Source: an uncultured Clostridia bacterium
Lineage (GTDB): Bacteria; Bacillota; Clostridia; Christensenellales; Borkfalkiaceae
Assembly: GCA_944368065.1 (NCBI GenBank)
Contig: CALVWV010000018.1
Coordinates: forward strand, 1-35,342
DNA: 35,342 nucleotides
Direction: 5' to 3'
Shown here one piece after another: positions 15,818-24,447 of this stretch. How positions within the stretch are numbered: the first letter of the stretch is position 1; every line of letters begins with the position of its first letter. The notes beneath the pieces are model-generated. The model made no database searches. It was given only the letters and a program-made list of their open reading frames with translations, and was not told where the DNA came from. Position numbers and translations under genes: made by a program.

Positions 15818-15872
15818 AATATCCCCCTATGGGGGATATTAAAATTATAAACCAGCCTCACCAGAAAGTCAA
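15818..15872 (-). promoter_or_regulatory. csoR promoter and palindromic operator
   Basis: On the minus strand TTGACT (15867-15872), 17 bp, then TATAAT (15844-15849). Directly downstream a perfect 23-bp palindrome AATATCCCCC-TAT-GGGGGATATT (15818-15840) covers the start site. G-tract palindromes of this form are the known CsoR/RcnR operator type, so the gene is very probably autorepressed. Confidence 0.92.
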
Positions 15873-16023
15873 CAAATAGCCATCAATAAGGCAATCGTTG
15901 TAAACGCAACACATTATTAAGAAATAACCCTTTCAAAATTCAATCTGCCTTCAGATTAACGGCATTCGGCAAAGAAACTGATAGTTTGCGCAGCTTTTAT
16001 CCTTCAGATACTTCAGTTAAAAT

Positions 16024-16052
16024 CGGCGCCGCGGACTTTGTCCGCGGCGCCG
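16024..16052. terminator. Intrinsic terminator of the swapped GH3 gene
   Basis: A 13-bp perfect G/C stem with loop TTT, followed by ATTTTAA on the minus strand. It lies about 60 bases past the GH3 stop. The rest of 15873-16109 holds nothing recognisable. Confidence 0.75.
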
Positions 16053-16109
16053 CCGTATTGTTTAAACTATTTTGTACCCGCGCCAACACTTTTTAAGCGG
16101 CGCAAAAAG

Positions 16110-18968
16110 TTACCCGTTCTTCCTTACTGATGGTTTTACAATAAAGAATATGCATACCCCGAGACCGACCGCAAGAGCCACGTCGAGCAACACCCACAGC
16201 GCAGTGAAAAGCGCCGACTGAGGTATTGCCGTTACAGATACCGCGGTTGTTGTAACAACATAGGTGTACAGAATATTTTTAACCGCCTGACGCGCGCTGT
16301 ATGCCGTGCCCGCATCCGAAAGGTTTATGTCGGCGGCTCTGTCAAACGTACCGTCCAGCCAGAGATTGTTGCCCGCCTTAAGCCCGCGGGTATAGTCCAT
16401 ATAGTTTGGCTGATACCAGTCGGTTATAACCGTGCCGCGGAAGCCCCATTCGCCGCGCAGAAGGTCGGTAAGAAGTGCGTGGTTTGAACCCGCCCACACG
16501 GCGCCTACGCGGTTGAACGCGCTCATCATGCCATTTGCCCCGCCGTCTTTAACACACATTTCAAACGGCTTAAGATAGGTTTCGCGAAGGGTCTGTTCGG
16601 TAAGCCAGGTGTTTTTATCGTTAGGGTTTGCGCCCGCTTCGCTTACAGCAAAGTGTTTTACATAACAATAAAGATTGTTTTCCTTTGCGCCCTTTACCAT
16701 TGCGGCGGCAAGCCTGCCCGTAAGAACGGAATCTTCGCTGAAGTATTCATAGTTGCGCGTGTTATACACCGACCTGTGAAGGTTTACGCCTGGCGCATAC
16801 CAACCCTGAAGCCCTGTAGCCGAAGCAACTTTACCCTGAGCAACGCCCATGCTGAAAGCAAGGTCGGCGTTCCAGCAGCAACCTATGAGCGATTCTGTGG
16901 GGAAGCCCGTCCACTTTGTTTCGGTGTTGGGGTTGGTAACGCCCATATTAAAGCCCGCAGGTCCGTCGCGGTCTGTGCAAAGAGGTTTGCCCACACTGTA
17001 AACGGCAACGTTTTTAAAACCTCCCCTGCCTATCAGGTCTTTAATCTCCTGCTCGGAAAGCTGGTCGAGAACGGCGTCCCACTCTTCCGCCTCGTAATCG
17101 GAAAGCGTTTCCATAAGCTCTTTATTTATAACAAGCGTGGCATTTCCCGAATCCGTGCCTTCAAGCTGAGCAAGCGTAGCGCGCTGTGTAGAGCCGTCTT
17201 CATTTTCCACGACTACAAGGTACAGCCCCGAATCGACCCCGTACTGTATATCTGAAACATCGGCGTTATCGTAGCCGTCGTATTCGTAAGTGCCCGTCTG
17301 GTTTACCGTACTGTTTGGCGAACCCGCGGCAGTTTTAGGATAGTTTGCAAAACCGTCGGCTCTGGAAAGGTAATCAACGCCGCCCGCTATAACGGTAGAA
17401 CCGTCAATCGGCGTTCCCGCATAAGCAGTATCCCCGCTGAACAGGTTACCGACTTCGGCATTGGTATCGGGGTCGTTTGCAAACTTCAAGCCGGGGGAAT
17501 AAAGGATATATGAACTTTCTCCGTTTCCCGCCATTGCTGCGGTCGTATGCGAATTATTCATAAGCTTTATTTCGTAGTCGCCGTCAACAACCTCGTAACC
17601 CGAGAAACCGTTTTTGTTTGCGTCGTCATAGTCGTATGATGCGAGGTCGTACGCGCTGAAAGTACGCCTTACGGTATCGCTCCCGCCAGGCTGAATTATA
17701 TCCGTCTTGGCAAAAACGAGGAGGTTTACATAAGCCATTTCAATGCCGCCTTCGGTATAAGGCGGCGTATAGTAAAGCTGAACAACGTCCTGACCCGCGA
17801 CGCCGCCTTTGTTGTATACGGTAACTTCTACGGTATATTCTTCTTCGGCAGACATATCGTCCGCAGACGACCAGGACGGCTCTGCCTCCCATTCAAAATC
17901 GGTGTACGAAAGACCGTAACCGAAAGGATACTGAACGACCGCGTCGTAACCCGTACCGTAATTGTTTGCAACATTGCCGAAGAAGCCTTCTTCGTCTGCG
18001 GTTTCATACCACTTGTAGCCTACGTAAATGCCTTCCTGATAAACCATGCTGCTGTTTACGTATCTGCCGTTAACGTACGAGGGGTTATTGGTCTGATAAT
18101 CGTATGCGAGCGTGTCCGCCGTTCTGCCCGAGGGATTGACTTCGCCGCGAAGAATTCGGGGAATTGCCAGTGCGCCCGACTGACCGGGAAGTCCCGCGTA
18201 AAGCGCAGCTTTTATGCAGTCGTAATCTTCAAGGAAGCCCATTTCCATATTATTGGTCGTATTAAACAGCACAACTACGTTGAAATCGTTGGCTTCGAGG
18301 GCCTCAAACATAGCCTTTTCGTTAGCGGTGAGCTCCAGGAAAGTGCCGTTGGTATAAGAACCTATGTCTATAAGCTCGGTCTGGCTTGCGTTTTCGCCCG
18401 AAAAGCGGCTTAAAACGACTATAGCCGTATCCGAATACTGTTTTGCCTTATTCATTCTTTCCGATGTATAGAAAGATGCGTCGGGGTTAGCGAGCGCGGC
18501 TATTGAATCGGGCGAATTGCTGTTTACGTCCGCGTCTGCAGAGCTTACCGCGCTGTAAGCTTTCAGAAGGTCTTCGTTATACTCCAGCCCCTCTTTTTTG
18601 AACGCCGAAGTAAGCGTAACCTTATTTTCCGCGGCAATAACAGTACCGCCCGAGCCGCCGCCGACAAGCAGAAAACCCTGATCGGTGGCAGCCCAGCCGA
18701 AAAGGTTTACTTTTACGCTTTTATCGAGGGGAAGAAAATCATTTTCGTTTTTAAGAAGAACCATACTTTCTTCGCCGAGTTTCTGAACAAGCTCGTCGCC
18801 CTCTTCAAGCTCTGCGCCTGCGCCGCCGTAATCGGTGGTATCGCCGGCGAAGAACTGGTTAATGATGTAAGAAAACTTACTTAGCACTATATTGCCCGCA
18901 ATGATTGCCGCCGCCAAAACAAGAGCAACCACTCCCAGAATTATTCTTGTTCTGAGTTGTTTAGACAA
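16110..18968 (-). CDS. Membrane-anchored GH3 glycosidase with swapped domain order
   Basis: A 952-aa beta-glycosidase (GH3: release of terminal beta-linked sugars). The usual order is inverted. After an N-terminal helix (9-29) comes the GH3 C-domain (about 60-355: MVLLKNENDFLPL, then AGLPGQSGALAI), a fibronectin-III-like domain (about 375-470), a linker, and only then the TIM-barrel N-domain (about 640-870). The barrel has CTDRDGPAG, NYEYFSED, KHF at 771-773 and nucleophile D850 in TDW. A second helix (about 919-944) follows. Such inversion is known in Ruminococcus albus and Butyrivibrio enzymes. The start is TTG with AAGGAGG eight bases upstream. Both ends being anchored suggests a surface enzyme. 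Confidence 0.9.
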   Translation of the reverse strand: MSKQLRTRIILGVVALVLAAAIIAGNIVLSKFSYIINQFFAGDTTDYGGAGAELEEGDELVQKLGEESMVLLKNENDFLPLDKSVKVNLFGWAATDQGFLLVGGGSGGTVIAAENKVTLTSAFKKEGLEYNEDLLKAYSAVSSADADVNSNSPDSIAALANPDASFYTSERMNKAKQYSDTAIVVLSRFSGENASQTELIDIGSYTNGTFLELTANEKAMFEALEANDFNVVVLFNTTNNMEMGFLEDYDCIKAALYAGLPGQSGALAIPRILRGEVNPSGRTADTLAYDYQTNNPSYVNGRYVNSSMVYQEGIYVGYKWYETADEEGFFGNVANNYGTGYDAVVQYPFGYGLSYTDFEWEAEPSWSSADDMSAEEEYTVEVTVYNKGGVAGQDVVQLYYTPPYTEGGIEMAYVNLLVFAKTDIIQPGGSDTVRRTFSAYDLASYDYDDANKNGFSGYEVVDGDYEIKLMNNSHTTAAMAGNGESSYILYSPGLKFANDPDTNAEVGNLFSGDTAYAGTPIDGSTVIAGGVDYLSRADGFANYPKTAAGSPNSTVNQTGTYEYDGYDNADVSDIQYGVDSGLYLVVVENEDGSTQRATLAQLEGTDSGNATLVINKELMETLSDYEAEEWDAVLDQLSEQEIKDLIGRGGFKNVAVYSVGKPLCTDRDGPAGFNMGVTNPNTETKWTGFPTESLIGCCWNADLAFSMGVAQGKVASATGLQGWYAPGVNLHRSVYNTRNYEYFSEDSVLTGRLAAAMVKGAKENNLYCYVKHFAVSEAGANPNDKNTWLTEQTLRETYLKPFEMCVKDGGANGMMSAFNRVGAVWAGSNHALLTDLLRGEWGFRGTVITDWYQPNYMDYTRGLKAGNNLWLDGTFDRAADINLSDAGTAYSARQAVKNILYTYVVTTTAVSVTAIPQSALFTALWVLLDVALAVGLGVCIFFIVKPSVRKNG

Positions 18969-19297
18969 ATTTATATCCTCCTTAAAATTTTGAGTTTTTT
19001 GCCATAAAAATCAAACAATGCGCTTACATAATATTGCCGCGCATTGATATAACCGAGGCGATATAGTGATTATTCCCCGTTTACCCTTAGTTTATTCCGA
19101 TATACGGCGAGCGGTTTTGTCCGATTTGCATCAAAAATCTTAAAGCGCAGTTTCTTGTTTTTGAGCCTTCGCCGTTTACGCCGAACTGTACCGATACATA
19201 TGCGCCCGAAAGTTTAATAACTCTAATCGTTATTACATTTCACCGCGCAATATTGCCGCATCAATTAAAAAACGGAGCTTAAAAAACCGCGCACCGA
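18969..19297. other. Gene-free stretch upstream of the GH3 gene
   Basis: About 330 bp with no convincing ORF. It must hold the GH3 promoter, but no clear -35/-10 pair was found. ATATTGCCGC occurs at 19031-19040 and 19250-19259, a variant of the intergenic motif described elsewhere. Confidence 0.45.
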
Positions 19298-19327
19298 AAA
19301 AGACCGACGCTTGCGCGTCGGTCTTTT
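19298..19327. terminator. Intrinsic terminator of the lac-gal operon
   Basis: A 13-bp stem AAAAGACCGACGC/GCGTCGGTCTTTT with a TTGC loop, U-rich on both strands. It lies about 45 bases beyond the short-chain dehydrogenase stop. Confidence 0.88.
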
Positions 19328-19351
19328 ATAAAATTATCATTCACCCTGCAA

Positions 19352-19361
19352 TATGCCGCAA
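19352..19361 (+). repeat. Intergenic motif TATGCCGCAA
   Basis: One of five exact copies in the window. This one lies ten bases beyond the stop of the short-chain dehydrogenase gene. Confidence 0.55.
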
Positions 19362-19371
19362 ACACGGCGTT

Positions 19372-20169
19372 TCAGGCGTACATTTTTGCAAGTATGTAAG
19401 AAACCAGCCTTGCAGGCAAAATTCTGTTTAAAAACAAAAACAGCGCGTATTTTCTGCCGCCCGCAACTTTCACGGGCGGGTTCTTGCGCGAAGCGAGCTT
19501 TACGGCTATCCGTGCTATCGCGCGGGGCGGGAGTCCGTTCCGCTCGTCCTTTTCCATGACGGCAACCGAGCGGGTAACCCTGTCGCCGTAAGCGGGGTTA
19601 TCGCAAGCATTTTTGCGGCGCGAAGAAGTAAAATCTGTTTTAACGTCGCCGGGAAGAATTGCGCAGACCTTTATTCCGAAGGGCGCAAGCTCGCCGCGCA
19701 ACGCCGACGAAAGCGAAGAAAGTGCGGCTTTTGTTGCCGAATAAAAGGACTGAAAAGGTATTGCCAGTTCTGCCGCGACAGAGCTTATATTTACAATCGT
19801 CCCGCCGCCGCATTCGCGCATTACGGGTACGACCTCTTTAATCATGTTCAGCGCGCCGAAAAAGTTAAGTTCGAATATGGCGTGCGCGTCAGAAATTTCG
19901 GTATCTTCAACAGCACCCGAAATGCCCATTCCCGCATTGTTAATAAGCACGTCTATTCTGCCGAATTTTTCTTTTATTTCAGCCACCGCGTTTTTAACGG
20001 CGGAGACGTCTGTTATGTCTGCGGGTATGCTGTAAAAGTCTTGCGCCATGCGCCGCGCTATGCAAATTACCTGTGCTCCGTTCTCCGCAAACAGCTCTGC
20101 CGTAGCCCTGCCTATACCCGGAGTCGCGCCCGTTATAACTACGATTTTACCCTTTACTTTGTATGCCAT
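19372..20169 (-). CDS. Short-chain dehydrogenase/reductase
   Basis: A 265-aa classical SDR oxidoreductase using NAD(P). It has the cofactor motif TGATPGIG (about 11-18), NNAGMG, the catalytic Ser in IVNISSVAA and the YSATKAA motif with Tyr and Lys. The C-terminal part (FLNRILPARLVSYILAKMYA) is hydrophobic and could form a membrane-facing helix. The start is the ATG at 20169 with GGGAGC just upstream; the longer frame adds unrelated residues. Last gene of the lac-gal operon. Substrate unknown; a sugar, polyol or steroid-like alcohol are all possible. Confidence 0.86.
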   Translation of the reverse strand: MAYKVKGKIVVITGATPGIGRATAELFAENGAQVICIARRMAQDFYSIPADITDVSAVKNAVAEIKEKFGRIDVLINNAGMGISGAVEDTEISDAHAIFELNFFGALNMIKEVVPVMRECGGGTIVNISSVAAELAIPFQSFYSATKAALSSLSSALRGELAPFGIKVCAILPGDVKTDFTSSRRKNACDNPAYGDRVTRSVAVMEKDERNGLPPRAIARIAVKLASRKNPPVKVAGGRKYALFLFLNRILPARLVSYILAKMYA

Positions 20170-20211
20170 TCTATAGCTCCCGATTGCCGCGGCGCGCAAA
20201 ACGTGCCGCAA

Positions 20212-20221
20212 TATGCCGCAA
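20212..20221 (+). repeat. Intergenic motif TATGCCGCAA
   Basis: Lies in the gap between the aldo/keto reductase stop and the short-chain dehydrogenase start, preceded by a partial copy (GTGCCGCAA). Confidence 0.55.
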
Positions 20222-20236
20222 CCAATATAAATTTAT

Positions 20237-21205
20237 TCAGTTCAGACTGTCTTTTTCAAGTTCCAGATAAGCAATTTCGTCCGCCGTAAAATGCACGTCG
20301 AGCGACCTTAAATTTTCACTCATTCGCTCCGCACGGGAACAGCTTACCGCCGCAAACGAAGGGAACGGCTGACACAATACGTAGGCAAGCGCGGCTTGCG
20401 CCACGGTTACCCCCTTTATTCGCGCCAGCTCTTCGCAGCGTGAAAGGCGCACAAAATTTTCTTCGCTGAAATATCCCTTGACGGCAAATTTATCTAAAAC
20501 TGCGCGCGCGCCGACGGGTTCAGAGCTTTTCGCCTTGCCCGAAAAGAGCCCTCTGGCAAGCGAAGAATAAGCTATGACCGCCATTCCGCTTTTTTTATAC
20601 CACTGCCGCGCCGCCGCGCCGCTTTCGCCCGAAATGCTTACTCCGCCGCCCCATATATCGCGCACCTGCTCGGCGAGGCTGAAATTGGGGCTGGATACTG
20701 AAAAACCGATAAGGTTGTGGCTGTAAGCGTACTCCTGTGCCGCCTCAAGCCTTTCATGCGTCCAGTTAGAGCCGCCGAATGCGCCTATTCTGCCCTCCGC
20801 GTGAATGGCGTTAAACTCCTCAACTATTTCGCCCGCGGGCACGGAAGGGTTGTCCCTGTGCAGAAGATAAACGTCTATATAATCAGTTCCAAGCTCTTCA
20901 AGCGACTTTTTAAGGTCGGCGCGCATTGCGCGCGCGTTCACCCTTTTAACGCCCAAAATATTCGGATGGCAGCATTTTGAAAGTATTACTATCTTTTCGC
21001 GCACACCGCCACGAGCTATCCACTTGCCGAGGGCGCGCTCCGCGCCGCCGTACACCCTTGCCGTGTCGAAAGCGTTTACGCCGAGAGCAAGCATGCTGTC
21101 GAATATATCGCAACAATCGCCGCCGAGATTGTAAGGCTTTGTTGCCGTTCCGCAGAAAATGCGCGATATCTTTTTGTTTACTCCTTTAATTTCAAGGTAT
21201 TGCAT
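20237..21205 (-). CDS. Aldo/keto reductase
   Basis: A 322-aa NADPH-dependent TIM-barrel oxidoreductase. The family tetrad is visible: Asp in AFDTARVYG, Tyr in the same motif, Lys in VILSKC and His in VYLLHRDN. FGGSNW, SVSSPNFSL and AYSSLARGLFSG follow family order. The start is the ATG at 21205 immediately after GGGAGGGG; the longer frame (21247) is not family-like. It sits between the RmlB-like dehydratase and the short-chain dehydrogenase in the operon, suggesting work on a keto-sugar or an aldose (inference). Confidence 0.88.
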   Translation of the reverse strand: MQYLEIKGVNKKISRIFCGTATKPYNLGGDCCDIFDSMLALGVNAFDTARVYGGAERALGKWIARGGVREKIVILSKCCHPNILGVKRVNARAMRADLKKSLEELGTDYIDVYLLHRDNPSVPAGEIVEEFNAIHAEGRIGAFGGSNWTHERLEAAQEYAYSHNLIGFSVSSPNFSLAEQVRDIWGGGVSISGESGAAARQWYKKSGMAVIAYSSLARGLFSGKAKSSEPVGARAVLDKFAVKGYFSEENFVRLSRCEELARIKGVTVAQAALAYVLCQPFPSFAAVSCSRAERMSENLRSLDVHFTADEIAYLELEKDSLN

Positions 21206-21256
21206 AACCCCTCCCGACTTGTCTTTTCCTAAGGCAAACAGCCGCAATGCTTAAAA

Positions 21257-22240
21257 TCAGCAATTTTTTGACGAAACTGCCCTAAGCCATTTTGTATTTT
21301 TTACGTACCAGCGCACCGTCTTTTCCAGTCCCGCGTCAAAGTCCGTCTGCGGCGTCCAGCCGAGCTCGCTGCGGATTTTTGAACAATCTACGGCGTAGCG
21401 CCTGTCGTGCCCCTTTCTGTCCGCAACATAAGTTATAAGGCTTTCCGAACAGCCGAGCAAGCTTAAAACGCGCCTGACTATTTGGATATTGGCAAGCTCA
21501 TTGCCGCCGCCCACGTTGTAAATTGCGCCAGCTCTTCCCCGCCTTAAAATAAGGTCAACGGCGCGGCAATGGTCTTTGACGTGCAGCCAGTCGCGCACGT
21601 TGAGTCCGTCGCCGTATACGGGTATGCTTTCGCCCGCAAGCGCGCGCTGAATTGTAAGCGGAATAAGCTTTTCGGGAAGCTGATACGCGCCGTAGTTGTT
21701 TGAACTGCGCGAAATGCTGACATTTGCGCCATACGTGCGGCAATATGCCATAACCAACAGGTCTGCCGCCGCCTTACTTGCCGAGTACGGACTGGACGCG
21801 CGCAGCGGAGAAACTTCGCTAAACGCCGCGCCGCTGTCTGTCGGCAGGTCGCCGTATACCTCGTCAGTGGAAATCTGGTGAAACCTTTTTACGCCGTAAT
21901 TAAGGCTTGCATTCAGAAGCACCTGAGTGCCGATTACATTTGTGGTTAAAAAAATCTGAGGGTCGGATATGCTTCTGTCCACGTGGCTTTCTGCAGCAAA
22001 ATTTACCGCAAAGTCAAATTTTTCGCGAGCGAAAAGCTTATCCACCGCCGCCTTATCGCAAATATCGCCCTTGACAAAGGAAAAACGCGGGTCGGCAAAA
22101 GCCCTTTCCAAAGTTACAAGGTTGCCCGCATATGTAAGTTTATCAAGGCATACTACGCGGTCTTCGGGGTGTTCGGCAAGAATATGATAAATAAAATTAC
22201 TGCCTATGAACCCCGCGCCGCCCGTTACCAAATATTTCAT
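21257..22240 (-). CDS. rmlB: dTDP-glucose 4,6-dehydratase-like enzyme (RmlB family)
   Basis: A 327-aa NAD-dependent extended SDR. It has TGGAGFIGSN (7-16), AESHVDRSI, the RmlB-type STDEVYGDLP, YSASKAA with catalytic Tyr and Lys, and SNNYGAYQLPEKLIPLTIQR, all characteristic of nucleotide-sugar 4,6-dehydratases rather than GalE. GGGGGAG precedes the ATG. There is no RmlA, RmlC or RmlD neighbour. Its place after galT, galK and galM, where a UDP-galactose 4-epimerase might be expected, is unusual. It may serve deoxysugar synthesis or act on a hexose nucleotide. Confidence 0.9.
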   Translation of the reverse strand: MKYLVTGGAGFIGSNFIYHILAEHPEDRVVCLDKLTYAGNLVTLERAFADPRFSFVKGDICDKAAVDKLFAREKFDFAVNFAAESHVDRSISDPQIFLTTNVIGTQVLLNASLNYGVKRFHQISTDEVYGDLPTDSGAAFSEVSPLRASSPYSASKAAADLLVMAYCRTYGANVSISRSSNNYGAYQLPEKLIPLTIQRALAGESIPVYGDGLNVRDWLHVKDHCRAVDLILRRGRAGAIYNVGGGNELANIQIVRRVLSLLGCSESLITYVADRKGHDRRYAVDCSKIRSELGWTPQTDFDAGLEKTVRWYVKNTKWLRAVSSKNC

Positions 22241-22253
22241 ATACTCCCCCGCA

Positions 22254-22278
22254 AAATAAAAAGCCCGCCCGCAGGGCG
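22254..22278 (-). terminator. Internal terminator or attenuator between galM and rmlB
   Basis: On the minus strand CGCCC-TGC-GGGCG is followed by GGC and TTTTTATTTT. The short stem with a strong U tract would stop part of the transcripts, lowering expression of the three distal genes. Confidence 0.6.
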
Positions 22279-22312
22279 CTTAAACGCACGAGACAGGAGG
22301 CTTTTGCGCCGT

Positions 22313-23323
22313 TCAGACATTTTTGATTTGACTGAAAACGTATTTGATGTAATGCGACTTTACTTCGCCCGCCTTTAAAACGGGTGCTTCAAACGCGGGA
22401 ATATTTGCCGCGTCGGGGAAATACTGTGCTTCCAGCGCGAAAGCCGAATAAGGGCGAAGAGCGCCGAAGCGCGAACGCCCGTTAAGATAGTTGCCGCTGT
22501 AAAGCTGAAGCCCCGGCATATCGGTATAAACATCAAGCTTTACGCCGCTTTCAGTGCCGTAAGCCGTCGCGGCGCAACTTCCTTCAAGCACAAGGTTGTG
22601 GTCGTAGCCGCGCGCTATTACAAGCTGCTCGTCGCCGCAGTTTATGCGCTGACCTATCGCCCTGAAATCGGTAAAATCGAAGGGCGTGCCGTACACGGAC
22701 TTTATTTCGCCCGTGGGTACGAGCCCTTTTGCCGAAGGCGTAAACTTTTTGGCGTTTATTTTAAGCATATTACTAAGGCAATCGCCGCTCTGCGCGCCGT
22801 CGAGGTTAAAATAAAGGTGACAGGTGGGCGCCCACAGAGTATCTTTATCGCTGACTGCGCTGTAGCGCACCGTAAGCGCGCCTTCCTCCGCAACATACTG
22901 CACTTTAAGCTTTAAATTGCCCGGAAAACCCATATCACCGTCGGCACTTTCAAGCGTTAATTCAAGCATATTGCCGCACGAATTTACTTTAAAAAACCTT
23001 TTATCGAACCCTTCCGCGCCGCCGTGCAGGCAGTTATCGCCGTCGTTGCGCGAAAGCGCGTAATTTTTGCCGTTCAAAGAAAAGCTTGCGCCCTTTATGC
23101 GGTTAGCCACCCTGCCTATAGTCGCGCCGAAACAAGTTCCGCTCGAAATGTATTCCTCGGCGTCGTCGAACCCGGGGCATAAATCCAGCCAGCCTTGTTC
23201 GGTTTTCACCTTCAGATACTGAACGGACGCGCCCAGATCGGCAATGCCCGCAATTATATTTCCGCCGTTTATTTCGTAAATGCTTGCAGGCCGTCCGCGG
23301 AAATTTTTAAAAGATGAGGTCAT
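22313..23323 (-). CDS. galM: Aldose 1-epimerase (galactose mutarotase)
   Basis: A 336-aa GH-like beta-sandwich enzyme interconverting alpha and beta galactose, feeding galactokinase. It has the conserved NDGDNCLHGG motif, the catalytic His in PTCHLYFNL and the catalytic Glu in FALEAQYFPDA. The ATG at 23323 overlaps the galK TGA (ATGA); the longer frame from 23371 is contained in galK. Fourth gene of the operon. Confidence 0.93.
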   Translation of the reverse strand: MTSSFKNFRGRPASIYEINGGNIIAGIADLGASVQYLKVKTEQGWLDLCPGFDDAEEYISSGTCFGATIGRVANRIKGASFSLNGKNYALSRNDGDNCLHGGAEGFDKRFFKVNSCGNMLELTLESADGDMGFPGNLKLKVQYVAEEGALTVRYSAVSDKDTLWAPTCHLYFNLDGAQSGDCLSNMLKINAKKFTPSAKGLVPTGEIKSVYGTPFDFTDFRAIGQRINCGDEQLVIARGYDHNLVLEGSCAATAYGTESGVKLDVYTDMPGLQLYSGNYLNGRSRFGALRPYSAFALEAQYFPDAANIPAFEAPVLKAGEVKSHYIKYVFSQIKNV

Positions 23324-24447
23324 CTGATTTTTTCTACCGTTATTCCGTCTGAAATTTCTGTATTGTAGCACACTGCGTGGTAGCTTGTGCGCTCGGCATA
23401 AGTTTTTAAAAGATACTCTTCAAACTCTTCAACGAATTCCGTTTTTACAAGCGAAATGGTGCAGCCGCCGAACCCGCCGCCCGTAAGGCGCGAGCCTATG
23501 CAAGCGGGGTGAGCCTGAGCAGCCTCTACAAGAATATCGGGCTCGAAACCCGTAGTTTCGTACAGGTTTTTAAGCGAGGCGTGCGACTGGTTTATAAGTT
23601 TGCCCAAAAGCGCGATATTGCCTACCCTGAGCGCCTCTTCCGCCGTTTTTACGCGGTAACATTCGTTAACCACGTGCGATGCGCGCATTCTTAAAACCTT
23701 GGGCAGCATATAGCAATACTGCGAAAACTGCGAAAGCGTTACGTCGGCAAGGCAGGTTATGTCAAGCCTCTTTTTGAGCATATTAAGCGCCTCTTCCGTT
23801 TCGCTGCGGCGCTCGTTATACTTGCTGTCCATAAGGCTGTGCGGTTTGCAGCAGTCGGCAATAACAAGCGAATATCCGCCGAGGTTCATGGGTATATAGT
23901 CGCATTCAAGCGTTTTGCAATCGAGCAGCATAGCCATGCCCTTTTTGCCGCACGCCGAAGCATACTGGTCCATAATGCCGCAATTGACACCCGCGTACTC
24001 CCTTTCCGCCCTCTGCGCGGCGAGCGCGACTTCAACGTTGTCGAACTTTTCGCCCGCAACAGTGGCGAGCGCGGCTATCGTGGAAACTTCTATGGCGGCG
24101 GAAGAAGAAAGTCCGCTGCCGAAGGGCACTTTGCAGTCGGAAAGAATGTCGCATCCGACGATTTTATGCCCCGCCCTCTGCCACATGAGCGCGCTGCCCG
24201 CCTGATAGTTGCCGTACTTAAGGTCTCTGTAGTTATCGAGCGAAGAAATATCCAGACTTACTGTATCGGGCAGAGTAGTCCAGCTTACGTTGATTTTATC
24301 CGTACCGTTGGGGCGCACATATACAGTATTTTTAAGCGAAAGCGCCGCGGGCATAACTTTGCCGCCGCAATAGTCTATGTGCTCGCCGATGATGTTGACG
24401 CGGCCCGATGCCGCTACTTTGTATTGGTAATCTTGTTCGCGTATCAT
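23320..24447 (-). CDS. galK: Galactokinase
   Basis: A 375-aa GHMP kinase that phosphorylates galactose at C1. It shows the galactokinase signature GRVNIIGEHIDYCGG (about 15-29), the GHMP ATP loop PFGSGLSSSAA (108-118), catalytic Asp160 in GIMDQYAS and the C-terminal GGGFGGCTI. The start overlaps the galT stop by four bases and its own stop overlaps galM, so the three are translationally coupled. Confidence 0.96.
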   Translation of the reverse strand: MIREQDYQYKVAASGRVNIIGEHIDYCGGKVMPAALSLKNTVYVRPNGTDKINVSWTTLPDTVSLDISSLDNYRDLKYGNYQAGSALMWQRAGHKIVGCDILSDCKVPFGSGLSSSAAIEVSTIAALATVAGEKFDNVEVALAAQRAEREYAGVNCGIMDQYASACGKKGMAMLLDCKTLECDYIPMNLGGYSLVIADCCKPHSLMDSKYNERRSETEEALNMLKKRLDITCLADVTLSQFSQYCYMLPKVLRMRASHVVNECYRVKTAEEALRVGNIALLGKLINQSHASLKNLYETTGFEPDILVEAAQAHPACIGSRLTGGGFGGCTISLVKTEFVEEFEEYLLKTYAERTSYHAVCYNTEISDGITVEKIR

